A stretch of 43,042 nt of DNA, taken from positions 1-43,042 of the forward strand of contig CAZSRX010000033.1 in the NCBI GenBank assembly GCA_964609675.1, read 5' to 3'. The stretch comes from CAZSRX01 sp964609675 [NCBI: uncultured Bacteroidota bacterium]. GTDB lineage: Bacteria > CLD3 > SB21. The notes under the pieces were generated by a model, which was not told where the DNA came from, did not search any database, and worked only from the letters and a program-made list of their open reading frames with translations. Below, one piece after another: positions 9,631-18,146 of the stretch. Made by a program: the position numbers and the translations under genes. Within the stretch, counting starts at the first letter, position 1. The number at the start of each line of letters is the position of its first letter.

Positions 9631-10371
9631 TTACTTCAGTTTTTCGCTGATCTTTTGACGCTGCCGCTCGAGGTACGCGGTATCGGTTTCTTTCCACCTG
9701 ACATCGAGCGTATCGCCGGCTTTCAGATCGTAAAGCAACAGGTACCGGCCCTCGCCGAATTTTAATATCTGCATCAGCAGAATTTCTTCGTTGGCCTGAG
9801 GAAGATCCTCAAACAAATCGTACATTTTGATTTCGGCGCGGATGATGTCCTCGCCCACCTCTTCATGGAGCGTGTAGCGGCTCACGTTTGTAGTGAACGG
9901 ATAATAGAGCTCCGTCTTACGTCCCCCGCCGAGCCAGGCTCCGCCGATAGTCCCGCCAATAATCAGCCCAACCGATACCGGATGTCCGATGGCGCTGCCG
10001 GTCGAATCGACCAGTTTTTTACCCACCAGATACCCGGCCGTTGCGCCGATGGCCCCTCCAATCAGTGCGCCGGCTATCCGGTATCCTTGTCCGCGTCCGC
10101 CGGTATCAATACGAACCTTCGAAATTACGGCCGATGGGATGGTCAGCGTGACGCTGTCATGTTGAATGCGCAGCACATCCGACTGCAGACCCGTAATTGT
10201 GCAAGGATACATCACATCCGATAGGCCGAGATAAGTTACTTTGCCGGCGCTCTGACGGATTACCGTATCCCAGTCCGTTTCCGGTAATACAACTTTTCTG
10301 GAACCACAGGACAGGCTGTTTATTAGTATAATAGATATGATTACAAAAAATACTTTGCTATTCACGTTCAT
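9631..10371 (-). CDS. Putative lipoprotein with glycine-zipper segment
   Basis: The 246-residue product begins with a hydrophobic export signal (about 6-21) ending in SLSC, an imperfect lipobox, so it is probably a lipoprotein. Residues ~100-150 form a glycine-zipper membrane-associated segment (AGALIGGAIGATAGYLVG, later IIGGTIGGAWLGGG). The rest is mixed beta structure with no motif I recognise. AGGGGA precedes the ATG. It sits 24 bp downstream of trxB and 11 bp upstream of aroE, so it is probably co-transcribed with them. Function unknown. Confidence 0.8.
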   Translation of the reverse strand: MNVNSKVFFVIISIILINSLSCGSRKVVLPETDWDTVIRQSAGKVTYLGLSDVMYPCTITGLQSDVLRIQHDSVTLTIPSAVISKVRIDTGGRGQGYRIAGALIGGAIGATAGYLVGKKLVDSTGSAIGHPVSVGLIIGGTIGGAWLGGGRKTELYYPFTTNVSRYTLHEEVGEDIIRAEIKMYDLFEDLPQANEEILLMQILKFGEGRYLLLYDLKAGDTLDVRWKETDTAYLERQRQKISEKLK

Positions 10372-10395
10372 GGTTTTCCCCTGGTTGTACTGTAC

Positions 10396-11337
10396 TTATT
10401 CCGCAAGATACCGTTCGGCGTCAATGGCGGCCATACAGCCGCTGCCGGCGGCCGTAATGGCCTGCCGATAGTAATGATCCTGCACGTCGCCGCAGGCAAA
10501 TACGCCATCGATATTAGTTCGCGTGGATTTATTTTTCGTGATGATATACCCGTTGGCATCCATGTCCAGGATGCCCTTGAAAAGCGCCGTGTTGGGTTGG
10601 TGGCCGATGGCGTAAAAAAGTCCCTGCGTCGGATGATCGTATTCCTCGCCGGTTTTTACGTTACGGATGCGCACCCCGGTCAGCTTTTGTCCCGGCTCAC
10701 CGTTTAACCGGACGATAACCGAGTTCCATAAAAATTTGATTTTTTCATTTTTCAGCGCACGGTCCTGCATGATCTTACTTGCCCGCAGCGCGTCGCGGCG
10801 GTGCACGACGGTGACCGTCGTCGCAAAACGCGTCAGATACATGGCTTCCTCCAACGCCGTATCCCCGCCGCCTACCAACATGACCTCCTTGCCCTTGAAG
10901 AAAAATCCGTCGCAGGTCGCGCAGGCGGAAAGCCCGTATCCCATGAACGACTTCTCTTCAGGTAGTCCGAGCATCTTGGCGGAGGCGCCCGTGGCGATGA
11001 TCACGGTTTCCGATTGATGCGTTTCGCCCGCGTCGTCGGTCACAACAAACGGCCGACGGCTGAAATCCACCTTCTGGATGGAAGCAAACCGCACATCCGC
11101 CCCGAAACGCTTCGCCTGGGCGCGCATGTGTTCCATTATCGCCGGCCCGAGAATGCCTTCCGGAAAACCGGGAAAATTCTCCACCTCGGTGGTGATGGTC
11201 AGTTGCCCGCCGGGCTGGTGCCCTTCAAACACCAGAGGCGCCAGGTTCGCGCGGGCTGTATATATCGCCGCCGTCAGACCGGCCGGCCCGGAACCAATGA
11301 TAATGACTTTCTGTATATGGGACTTTTCGCTGGACAT
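10396..11337 (-). CDS. trxB: Thioredoxin-disulfide reductase
   Basis: This FAD enzyme transfers electrons from NADPH to thioredoxin in the cytosol. The 313 residues match the usual length. Visible are the FAD-binding GSGPAG (15-20), the redox pair in ACATCDG (Cys139 and Cys142), the NADPH-binding GGGDTALE (157-163) with the phosphate-recognising HRR (179-181), and the C-terminal FAD motif GVFACGDVQD. AGGAG lies 6 nt before the ATG. It is preceded by a membrane-protein gene 8 bp upstream and followed by the lipoprotein gene and aroE on the same strand. Confidence 0.97.
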   Translation of the reverse strand: MSSEKSHIQKVIIIGSGPAGLTAAIYTARANLAPLVFEGHQPGGQLTITTEVENFPGFPEGILGPAIMEHMRAQAKRFGADVRFASIQKVDFSRRPFVVTDDAGETHQSETVIIATGASAKMLGLPEEKSFMGYGLSACATCDGFFFKGKEVMLVGGGDTALEEAMYLTRFATTVTVVHRRDALRASKIMQDRALKNEKIKFLWNSVIVRLNGEPGQKLTGVRIRNVKTGEEYDHPTQGLFYAIGHQPNTALFKGILDMDANGYIITKNKSTRTNIDGVFACGDVQDHYYRQAITAAGSGCMAAIDAERYLAE

Positions 11338-11345
11338 ATCGACTC

Positions 11346-11834
11346 CTATAATTGCGCAACCGATAATTTTCGTATGCGGTTAAACATAATCCATTGATAT
11401 ATCAATTGATAACCAGTTACAACAACTCCGTAAAATAATATATATTCCGGCAGATGGTGACGGGCGGCAGCAAATAAGAAAACGGTTAGGACCGACGCCA
11501 CAGAACCGGACACCATCAGAGAAGCGATCAGGCGCGTAAGATAGGCCTTCATCGAAAATGCATGGGCAAACTTTCCGGAAAACCAACGATACCATATACG
11601 GTCAATCCACCAGCCGGTATAAGTAACGCTAAAAGCAAGCGCCATGATTCTGAGCCATACGAAAATATCGAAAGAATGAAAATGCAAGGTAACGCCCAGC
11701 CAAACCAATAAGCTCACGACATTGGCCGTCGTAAATGACCGCATGAAGCCGTTCCATAACCGGCTTTCTACGGTCAAGGCGTATTCGAGCATAGCGTGAA
11801 TATCGGTTGGCGCCAGCGAACGTATAGTTTTCAT
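11346..11834 (-). CDS. Four-helix membrane protein of unknown function
   Basis: I do not recognise this 162-residue protein. It shows four hydrophobic segments (starting NVVSLLVWLGV, LRIMALAFSV, LIASLMVSG and YILFYGVVVTG) separated by basic loops, so it is an inner-membrane protein. The frame extends upstream to a TTG at 11936, but the ATG at 11832-11834 (MKTIRSLAP) is more plausible. It lies 8 bp before trxB and probably shares its transcript. Confidence 0.65.
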   Translation of the reverse strand: MKTIRSLAPTDIHAMLEYALTVESRLWNGFMRSFTTANVVSLLVWLGVTLHFHSFDIFVWLRIMALAFSVTYTGWWIDRIWYRWFSGKFAHAFSMKAYLTRLIASLMVSGSVASVLTVFLFAAARHHLPEYILFYGVVVTGYQLIYQWIMFNRIRKLSVAQL

Positions 11835-12003
11835 GTCTGCTAATTTAATAATTATTTTTGAAAGTGAAAGGAGAAAATCTGTAGCTGCCCCCACGGTTTT
11901 AATTAAATTTATATAAATTTTTCTTGCTTTATTCAATTTTACTGACTATAATTAGCCCCTTAAAATATAAGAATATATAAAAATAAAATATACAGGAGAA
12001 AAT

Positions 12004-12237
12004 ATGAAAGAAGGTATCCATCCGCCGTACGTAATGTCCACCGTTACTTGTTCCTGCGGCAATACATTCCGTACCCGTTCTACGGTTGGAGACATCCGCG
12101 TGGAACTTTGCTCAAACTGCCACCCGTTTTACACCGGCACCCAGAAGCTCATTGACACCGCCGGTCGCGTGGAAAAATTCAACAAAAAATTTGCCAAATA
12201 CAAAGAAGCTACGGGCGCAAAAAAAAGCCAGCAGTAG
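12004..12237 (+). CDS. rpmE: 50S ribosomal protein L31
   Basis: L31 is a small protein at the interface of the ribosomal subunits. The 77 residues start MKEGIHPPY and carry the zinc-ribbon Cys pairs in TCSCG and [11 protein letters not shown], so this is the zinc-binding form. AGGAG lies 5 nt before the ATG. A terminator follows and prfA starts 78 bp downstream, the common rpmE-prfA arrangement. Confidence 0.97.
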   Translation: MKEGIHPPYVMSTVTCSCGNTFRTRSTVGDIRVELCSNCHPFYTGTQKLIDTAGRVEKFNKKFAKYKEATGAKKSQQ

Positions 12238-12262
12238 CTTTTCTGAATTAGAATATACGGGG

Positions 12263-12290
12263 AATATGCGGCTTTGGCCTGCATATTTTT
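12263..12290 (+). terminator. Terminator or attenuator after rpmE
   Basis: A 10-bp stem with one bulge (AATATGCGGC, loop TTTG, GCCTGCATATT) is followed by a short T run. It lies between rpmE and prfA and would limit read-through into prfA. Confidence 0.65.
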
Positions 12291-12315
12291 ATGTAATTTT
12301 TTTATGAAATGAATT

Positions 12316-13386
12316 ATGATTGAACAACTTGAAAAGATTAAATCCCGTTTCGACGAAATCAACAATGAACTGATGAAGCCCGAGGTTGCCGGCAACCAGA
12401 ACCTGCTTAAAACATTGAATAAGGAACGGCGCGGGCTGGAGACCATCGTCGAAAAATACGAGATGCTGAAGAAAGTCCTGGCCGATATCGAAGGCAACAA
12501 GGAGATAATATTTTCCTCCGACGATCAGGAACTCCGGGCCTGGGCCAAGACGGAACTCGACGAGTTGGAAACCCGGCGCGCCGCGCTGGAAGAGGAACTG
12601 AAGATGCTGCTGATTCCCAAAGATCCTCATGACGACGGCGACTGCATCGTCGAAATCCGCGCGGGTACCGGTGGCGACGAAGCCGGCATCTTCGCCGGCG
12701 ACCTGTTCGGCATGTACCGCCATTACATCGAGGAAAAAAAATGGACTATGGAAATTATCGAAATGACCGAAGCCAACATGGGCGGTTTTAAGGAAATCAT
12801 TTTCGAGGTTCAGGGCTTCGGCGCCTACGGCAAACTCAAATTCGAGAGCGGTGTCCACCGCGTCCAGCGCGTTCCCAAGACCGAGACGCAGGGCCGCGTC
12901 CACACGTCGGCCGCCTCCGTCGCCGTACTCCCCGTTATCGAGGAAGTGGATAAGGATATCGTCATCAACCCCAACGACCTGCGCATCGACATCTACCGCG
13001 CCGGCGGCAAGGGCGGCCAGAACGTGAATAAAGTCGAAACCGCCGTCCGGCTTACGCATATCCCTACCGGCATCGTCGTGCAATGTCAGGAAGAACGCTC
13101 CCAACTGAAAAACCGCGAAAAAGCCATGAAAGTGCTCAAAGCCCGGCTCTACGAAAAACGCAAGGCCGAGCAGGAGTCAAAAATCGCGTCCCAGCGCAAA
13201 ACGATGGTCGGCTCCGGCGACCGCAGCGAGAAAATCCGCACGTATAATTTCCCGCAAAACCGTATGACGGATCACCGCATCGGTTTTACGCTCTACGACC
13301 TCGAAAGCGTCATGGTCGGTAAAATCGACGTCATCACCGAAAAACTCCAGCTGGCCGAAAACGAAATGATACTCAAAGGTAATTAA
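12316..13386 (+). CDS. prfA: Peptide chain release factor 1
   Basis: RF1 recognises UAA and UAG stop codons and triggers peptide release. The 356 residues include the universal GGQ (233-235) and, in the recognition domain, [14 protein letters not shown] with Pro187 and Thr189 of the P-x-T anticodon-like motif. That separates RF1 from RF2, whose motif is SPF. No strong Shine-Dalgarno sequence precedes the ATG. It is the second gene after rpmE. Confidence 0.97.
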   Translation: MIEQLEKIKSRFDEINNELMKPEVAGNQNLLKTLNKERRGLETIVEKYEMLKKVLADIEGNKEIIFSSDDQELRAWAKTELDELETRRAALEEELKMLLIPKDPHDDGDCIVEIRAGTGGDEAGIFAGDLFGMYRHYIEEKKWTMEIIEMTEANMGGFKEIIFEVQGFGAYGKLKFESGVHRVQRVPKTETQGRVHTSAASVAVLPVIEEVDKDIVINPNDLRIDIYRAGGKGGQNVNKVETAVRLTHIPTGIVVQCQEERSQLKNREKAMKVLKARLYEKRKAEQESKIASQRKTMVGSGDRSEKIRTYNFPQNRMTDHRIGFTLYDLESVMVGKIDVITEKLQLAENEMILKGN

Positions 13387-13602
13387 GCGCCGTCCCGCAT
13401 TAATCGTTGTCAATACCCCGATATCAGTACAACGCTTCCGGTTATGATTTTTTCATTTAAAAAAAGATGAAAGAATGGAAATATACTTTACCCTTTTTCG
13501 TTTTTATAGCGATTATGCCATGGTATACCCTAATAATAAATACACAGCCATGACACATGACGCTGATAATAATTTTTAACTTAACACCTTGCTGAGGATT
13601 CT

Positions 13603-14706
13603 ATGAGCGATTTGAAAAAAGCGGTTGAAATTGCAGACGGCGTATACTGGGTCGGTATCCGCCGCAACATCATGCTGGAAATCAACGTTTATCTTCGGAT
13701 TTATAAATCAAACGGCAAACAGGTTAACGTGCTGATCGATCCGGGGCCTCCCTCGTATTTCGACACGATTGCGGAAAAAGTCAAGCCCATTATCGGCGAT
13801 ATCCGTAATGTGCATATCGCGTTTGTCAACCACCAGGATCCCGACGTTGGCACGAATGCAATGTATATTCAAAAATTCAACCCGAATCTCACGGTCATCA
13901 CCAGCGAAGACACCTGGCGTTTGATCCGTTTTTACGGACTCAATCCGAAACGATTCCAGGCGACGGATAAATTCCCCTCACAGAAAGCCCAGTTATCCAC
14001 GGGGGACATCATTCAATTTGTGCCAACACCCTTCTGCCATTTTCGCGGCGCCGTGATGTACTACGACCCTAAAAGCCGTATCCTGTTTTCAGGCGATTTT
14101 CTCGGCGGTTTGTCGTTCTCAGAAGAGTTGTACGCGACTTCCGATAACTGGTCGGGCGTGCGCACGTTCCACCAGATCTATATGGCTTCGCAGAACGCCC
14201 TGCGTCTGGCGGTGGACCAGATCCGCAAACTGAATCCTCAGCCGCTGATGATCGCGCCTCAGCACGGCGGTATAATTAAGGGGGATCTGATGGATGAATT
14301 TTTAAGAAAAATGTACGACCTGCCCGTCGGCCTGGATCTGTTCCAGGATCAATCGGTGGACAAGGAATTGTATATCGAGGCCATTAACGATATTTTATCG
14401 GCGCTGGAAACCAAGATCAGCCCGACGTTTGTGAGCGCCGCGTTGGCGCAATTCCAGTCGGACGGCTCGTTCCCGAATATTTTTATTATTTCGGGCAACC
14501 GGATACAGGACGTAAAAGCCGACGTGTTGTCCTCTTACCAGGCGCTGCTGAACACGTTGATGAATGACCAGCCCGAACCAATCATCGAAACCATCAAGAA
14601 CGCCGTGCTGAAAGCCAGCATTGACTGGAATATGAGCGCGCTGAGTGAAGGCTTGTTCCAGCGGGATGCCGCGCCGTCGGAATTCCTAACCGCCGCAGGC
14701 CGGTAA
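13603..14706 (+). CDS. MBL-fold di-iron (ODP/FprA-like) protein
   Basis: The 367-residue protein has a metallo-beta-lactamase fold of the flavodiiron/oxygen-binding type. Metal-ligand candidates are in order: His77, Asp79 and Asp81 in NHQDPD, His146 in FCHFRG, Asp165 in FSGDF, and His221 in PQHGG. The HxDxD spacing without a second adjacent His is like flavodiiron proteins rather than hydrolases. No flavodoxin domain follows. The last ~130 residues are a helical region I do not recognise. Stand-alone ODP proteins are known as oxygen or nitric-oxide sensors. Whether this one senses or reduces is not visible. GAGG precedes the ATG. Two small genes follow on the same strand. Confidence 0.88.
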   Translation: MSDLKKAVEIADGVYWVGIRRNIMLEINVYLRIYKSNGKQVNVLIDPGPPSYFDTIAEKVKPIIGDIRNVHIAFVNHQDPDVGTNAMYIQKFNPNLTVITSEDTWRLIRFYGLNPKRFQATDKFPSQKAQLSTGDIIQFVPTPFCHFRGAVMYYDPKSRILFSGDFLGGLSFSEELYATSDNWSGVRTFHQIYMASQNALRLAVDQIRKLNPQPLMIAPQHGGIIKGDLMDEFLRKMYDLPVGLDLFQDQSVDKELYIEAINDILSALETKISPTFVSAALAQFQSDGSFPNIFIISGNRIQDVKADVLSSYQALLNTLMNDQPEPIIETIKNAVLKASIDWNMSALSEGLFQRDAAPSEFLTAAGR

Positions 14707-14725
14707 AAAAAAAGAGGTGTTTACC

Positions 14726-14959
14726 ATGAGCAACGAAGCGGTCATCCGGAAGAAAAATGATTTGTGCCGGCAGATGCTGGACCATCTCCAGCAAGCGGGC
14801 GTTCAGGACTCCGACATGGACGCGCTCCGACGGGCGCTCGATACATCACCGGCCGGATCCGATACAGCCGTCCTGTCCAATACCGTGATCATGAAATATA
14901 AAGACCGCATGGTCGGCGATATGGCTGCGGTATTCAAGCGATGGATAATGCTGAATTGA
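14726..14959 (+). CDS. Small helical protein, unknown
   Basis: I do not recognise this 77-residue, mostly helical protein. AGAGG lies 8 nt before the ATG at 14726, which favours that start over a GTG nine bases upstream. It begins 19 bp after the ODP-like gene and is probably translated from the same transcript. It may be an accessory partner, but no motif supports a specific role. Confidence 0.6.
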   Translation: MSNEAVIRKKNDLCRQMLDHLQQAGVQDSDMDALRRALDTSPAGSDTAVLSNTVIMKYKDRMVGDMAAVFKRWIMLN

Positions 14960-15089
14960 ATAATATTAACATAAACTCTGCCGGGTATGCTCGGCATGCG
15001 GCAACCTATATATGTCCGTATATCCTGAAACGGCGTTACTTATACAGTCAAATTGAGACCTTACCCTAACTTTAACAGCAAGGAGTCTT

Positions 15090-15296
15090 ATGTCAGCGTT
15101 TTGTGAAAATCTCGAAACCTGCGGATTTTTCATCAATTTTAAAGGCAACACGGAAGTCATCACAGAAGGATGGATCAAGAATTACTGCGAATCCGCCGAA
15201 AAATCGCAGAAATGCCAACGAAAAATCTTTAAAAAAACATACGGCAAGCCCGCCGCCGACAACATGACCCCCACGGGAAAAATCATTAATATCTGA
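15090..15296 (+). CDS. Small four-cysteine protein
   Basis: The 68-residue protein has Cys5, Cys11, Cys33 and Cys42, arranged as two separated pairs around the segment GFFINFKGNTE. That spacing suggests a metal or redox site. AAGGAG is well placed before the ATG. It follows the ODP-like di-iron gene by about 380 bp on the same strand. I recall similar short Cys proteins near signalling genes in other anaerobes, but that is memory, not a search. Function unknown. Confidence 0.65.
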   Translation: MSAFCENLETCGFFINFKGNTEVITEGWIKNYCESAEKSQKCQRKIFKKTYGKPAADNMTPTGKIINI

Positions 15297-15621
15297 TTAC
15301 CGTACAGCGGTCATCGGAACTATTGAATCGCGGACAGTAAAAACAGCGCCTCCATAAATAAACCAAAGGATTTTCCAGGGTAAAATCTGTCGTATGAAAC
15401 GGATATATTGAGTTTAAGAAGAAACATAGATACGGCAACTATCTACATCCGCTTTATTTGATTCTGAACTCTGACTCCGCCAAATAGGTGTCTATGGCCG
15501 GCGCATCTTTTCGAATAGAAAAGAAAATAAACGGACTTTTACAACCCTGGCTGTCAATCAAACAAAATAAAAGAACTGCACAGCTCTATAGGAAGAACCG
15601 TAAGGATACATATTGAAAGAG
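15297..15621. other. Intergenic stretch with one weak micro-ORF
   Basis: This stretch separates two converging genes. A 40-codon plus-strand ORF (15494-15616, starting MAGASFRIEKK, basic) is open, but it has no Shine-Dalgarno sequence and no known motif, so I do not call it a gene. No convincing terminator is visible. Confidence 0.3.
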
Positions 15622-16602
15622 CTATTTTAGCAGTAAACATTTTTTCGCTTGTTTTAATTTACCGGCTTGCAGGCAATAGATATAAACACCGTCAGAAACT
15701 CTCTTGCCCTGATTATCCTTCCCATCCCAAATTACGAATTTTGAGCCGGCAGTCTCGTTCTGATCGATTAATGTACGCACTTCTTGGCCCAGCGCATTAT
15801 ATATTCGTAAACTGACTTTTCCGGTTGCGGATAGTTGATAACGGATCACGGTAGAAGGATTGAAGGGATTCGGATAATTTTGTTCTAAGGTAAATTTATT
15901 TGGTAGTAGGTTATTGTCGTCCTTTACATCCACCATCTGCGATAGCGGCCTGCTCCACACGCCTTTGCTTTGAGTTCCCGCAAACATAATGGAGCCGCTA
16001 ACGGCAAGGGAATAGACTTCAGTATTTGTCAATCCGGTATTCACGGCCGTCCAATTCGAGCCGTTATTGGTCGATAAAAACACGCCGCCGCCAGAAGTTC
16101 CCGCAAATATATTGGAACCGCTGATAGCAAGTGAATGGACATCAATATTTGTTAATCCGGTATTCACGGCCGTCCAATTCGAACCATTGTCGGTCGATAA
16201 AAACACACCACCGCCATACGTTCCTGCAAATATATTGGAGCCGCTGATGGCAAGTGAATAGACATAAAGATTGGTTAGCCCGGTATTCACCGCCGTCCAA
16301 TTTGAACCGTTATCGGTCGATAAAAACACGCCGCCATGCGTCCCCGCAAATGTATTGGAGCCGCTGATGGCAAGTGAATGAACATAAAGATTTGTTAGTC
16401 CGGCATTCACCGCCGTCCAATTCGAACCATTGTCGGTCGATAAATACAAACCGGTACCAGAAGTTCCCGCAAACATATTAGAACCGTCCGATGCGATACA
16501 ACGAACGTCGCCCCCGCAAGGTCCACCGGTTTGAATCCATTGCGCTTGAATCAACCGGCCTGCAAAAAACAACAAAAAAACTGTAATGATAAGATTTTTC
16601 AT
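15622..16602 (-). CDS. Secreted repeat protein with type IX-like C-terminal sorting domain
   Basis: The 326-residue protein has a signal peptide (MKNLIITVFLLFFAGRLIQAQ region). Residues ~25-215 hold about five tandem repeats of 40-41 residues with the core VFLSTDNGSNWTAVNTGLTN, typical of BNR/YCF48-like propeller blades. The C-terminal ~85 residues are the FCB sorting/FlgD-like domain: NYPNPFNPSTVIRY, then YNALGQEVRTL, then DGVYIYCLQAGK. AAGGAGG just upstream fixes the ATG at 16600-16602 over an in-frame ATG 15 bases earlier. The protein is probably exported and anchored or released by a type IX-like system. No such machinery is encoded in this window. Confidence 0.88.
   Translation of the reverse strand: MKNLIITVFLLFFAGRLIQAQWIQTGGPCGGDVRCIASDGSNMFAGTSGTGLYLSTDNGSNWTAVNAGLTNLYVHSLAISGSNTFAGTHGGVFLSTDNGSNWTAVNTGLTNLYVYSLAISGSNIFAGTYGGGVFLSTDNGSNWTAVNTGLTNIDVHSLAISGSNIFAGTSGGGVFLSTNNGSNWTAVNTGLTNTEVYSLAVSGSIMFAGTQSKGVWSRPLSQMVDVKDDNNLLPNKFTLEQNYPNPFNPSTVIRYQLSATGKVSLRIYNALGQEVRTLIDQNETAGSKFVIWDGKDNQGKRVSDGVYIYCLQAGKLKQAKKCLLLK
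16034..16490 (-). repeat. Tandem 120-123 bp coding repeats
   Basis: The core CCGGTATTCAC recurs at 16034, 16157 and 16280, and as CCGGCATTCAC at 16400, giving periods of 123, 123 and 120 bp. Each unit encodes one blade of the repeat protein. Near-identity of the units indicates recent expansion or homogenisation, so copy number may vary between strains. Confidence 0.85.
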
Positions 16603-16704
16603 AACGCCTCCTTCCATAGTTTTGCATAAATCAAGTACAATATTTCAAGCTATAAATAAAGTATTTCAAAATGATATAATAATTAATATCTTTATTTAAC
16701 CTGT

Positions 16705-16890
16705 TGGCACTCCCCGAAATTTTTTTAGGTTTTGAAGTTGAATTGGAGAACGCCGGAAAACGGGTCGATAGGAGTGGGCCGCGTAAAAACATTTGAGAAC
16801 AATATACACAAGTCTTCACTGACGCGATAATAGCAATACAGCGGTAGTTCTTTTACCGCCTTATCGGCAATACGCCAGAGTTCGGAAACA
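16705..16890 (-). pseudogene. Right-end remnant of an IS4-type element
   Basis: The plus strand begins GGCACTCCCCGAAATTTTTT and closely matches, in opposite orientation, the right end of the element at 41002-41578. Read on the minus strand, it encodes the transposase C-terminus from about IVSELWRIADKAVKELP through RPTPIDPFSGVLQFNF to a stop. Nothing upstream of that is recognisable, so only about 190 bp of the element survives. Confidence 0.8.
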
Positions 16891-17266
16891 ATTCATCAAG
16901 TACCGTTTTTGACCGTGACGCGATAAAACCCATCAGGATAAAAAAAACGAACTGAGTCTGTAAATAACTCAGTCCTATGCCGAACCTCTGAACTGATCCG
17001 GGACAAAGATCAATGTAATTTCAAAATACTTTTCACGGTTTAAATGTCAATTCACCTCGCGTAACGATACACGCAACTGCAACATTGTCTATCAAATAAG
17101 CAACGCATGGGGTTGCGATTTCGGAGGATGCATATTGAATTTTATCCCGATTGCTACCCGGTTGGATGATTTAATTTCTAAGGCTTTCGGAATACCGTGC
17201 GCCTTCGGATGATTACGAATACGTAACGGTACAGTTCCTTAGACAGAGCGAATGCTCATGCGTAAA
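16891..17266. other. Gene-free stretch downstream of a receiver-like gene
   Basis: Apart from the minus-strand terminator at 16940-16973, I see no gene, repeat or RNA here. It borders the IS remnant and may contain further decayed sequence. Confidence 0.4.
16940..16973 (-). terminator. Intrinsic terminator
   Basis: On the minus strand, ACTGAGT and ACTCAGT form a 7-bp stem (plus strand 16951-16957 and 16967-16973). A three-base gap and eight T residues follow. It is the first terminator downstream of the receiver-like gene at 17267-17704. Confidence 0.65.
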
Positions 17267-17704
17267 TCAAGATTCCGTTCCCGGTGATTTAGAATGCATA
17301 TCCCATTGTCGCATGGCCTCCGTCAAATGTACCGAGGAAAAGGATACCGGCGTTTGGGTATAGGTGCCGGGATGATGCAATTCGTAGCACATATCGGACC
17401 CGTTGATCAGGAACAGGCGTATGGACGGCCGGTTTTCCTCCAACCATTCAATCAGGCAGCGCGATTCCGTCAATGGAATGTCAATATCGATCAGTATTAC
17501 CCCGACACTGAACAGATTCAGCGTCTCAATAGCCTGACCGCATCCGTATTCCTTGAGGCAGTAATATTTTTCATGGTACAGCTGACGGCTGACGGATTGA
17601 ATACGATCCGCGCTGCGGCTGATGATCAGCACCTTGTGATTAGCGTGAAAGGAATTTTGTGCCGGCCTTTGCTCCACAGGTTTTTCTTCAGATGATGGAT
17701 TCAT
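17267..17704 (-). CDS. Receiver-like (REC) domain protein, short
   Basis: The 145-residue protein has a response-regulator-like fold at residues ~24-108: strand VLIISR, helix, then VILIDIDIP with Asp73 at the phospho-acceptor position. The conserved Lys of the last strand is not evident, and the C-terminal helix is short, so phosphorylation may be lost. It resembles in layout the second receiver-like protein at 18869-19360 (also Asp73). No output domain is present. No Shine-Dalgarno sequence is visible. Confidence 0.65.
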   Translation of the reverse strand: MNPSSEEKPVEQRPAQNSFHANHKVLIISRSADRIQSVSRQLYHEKYYCLKEYGCGQAIETLNLFSVGVILIDIDIPLTESRCLIEWLEENRPSIRLFLINGSDMCYELHHPGTYTQTPVSFSSVHLTEAMRQWDMHSKSPGTES

Positions 17705-17864
17705 AAATAAATTTGTTGGTAATTACCCTATGACTTAATCTCCCAATTAAGAGATAAAACCAATCAGAAGGTGTAAATATTCTAAAATATAATTCCGTAT
17801 TTTCTTCGGGTGGATAACATATAGTAAACAGACGTCTGGCAGAAATTCCTTTCGGTAAAAAAGC

Positions 17865-17898
17865 AAAAGTCCCGATGGGGTCAGAATCGGGACTTTTT
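17865..17898 (-). terminator. Strong, probably bidirectional terminator
   Basis: A 12-bp perfect stem (AAAAGTCCCGAT at 17865-17876 with ATCGGGACTTTT) encloses a 9-nt loop and is flanked by A and T runs on both sides. It can end minus-strand transcripts coming from the LysM-M15 gene and would insulate the receiver-like gene below it. Confidence 0.85.
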
Positions 17899-18146
17899 GG
17901 TTCTCTCCATCGATATTCGACTCCGAAAATCTCTCCCCCATCATTGATTCTATCGATTCCTGTTCCTCTACTTTCATTGGATTTCTTACAAATCTATAGT
18001 ATATACTTTATTTAAAATCCGTTTAAGGATTCACCGCGTTCATTAATCAGAGCGGATAGCGTTTTGAAAGCGGAAAGCCCGTAAGCTTTTTCCGAAATAT
18101 GGATAGCCGTACATATCAGCGTTCATAGCCTTTTCCTTTTACTCGT

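Noticed and set aside
12289-13104. 271-codon minus-strand ORF opposite prfA
   Set aside because: It is a mirror frame of a strongly coding gene with an RF1 motif set. Its His/Phe/Asp-rich translation is typical of antisense shadows.
16034-16490. Regular repeats considered as CRISPR
   Set aside because: Units are 120-123 bp, contiguous, in frame and encode propeller blades. There are no short repeats with unique spacers.
17747-17977. 76-codon minus-strand ORF
   Set aside because: It contains the strong bidirectional terminator at 17865-17898, has no ribosome site and no recognisable protein pattern.
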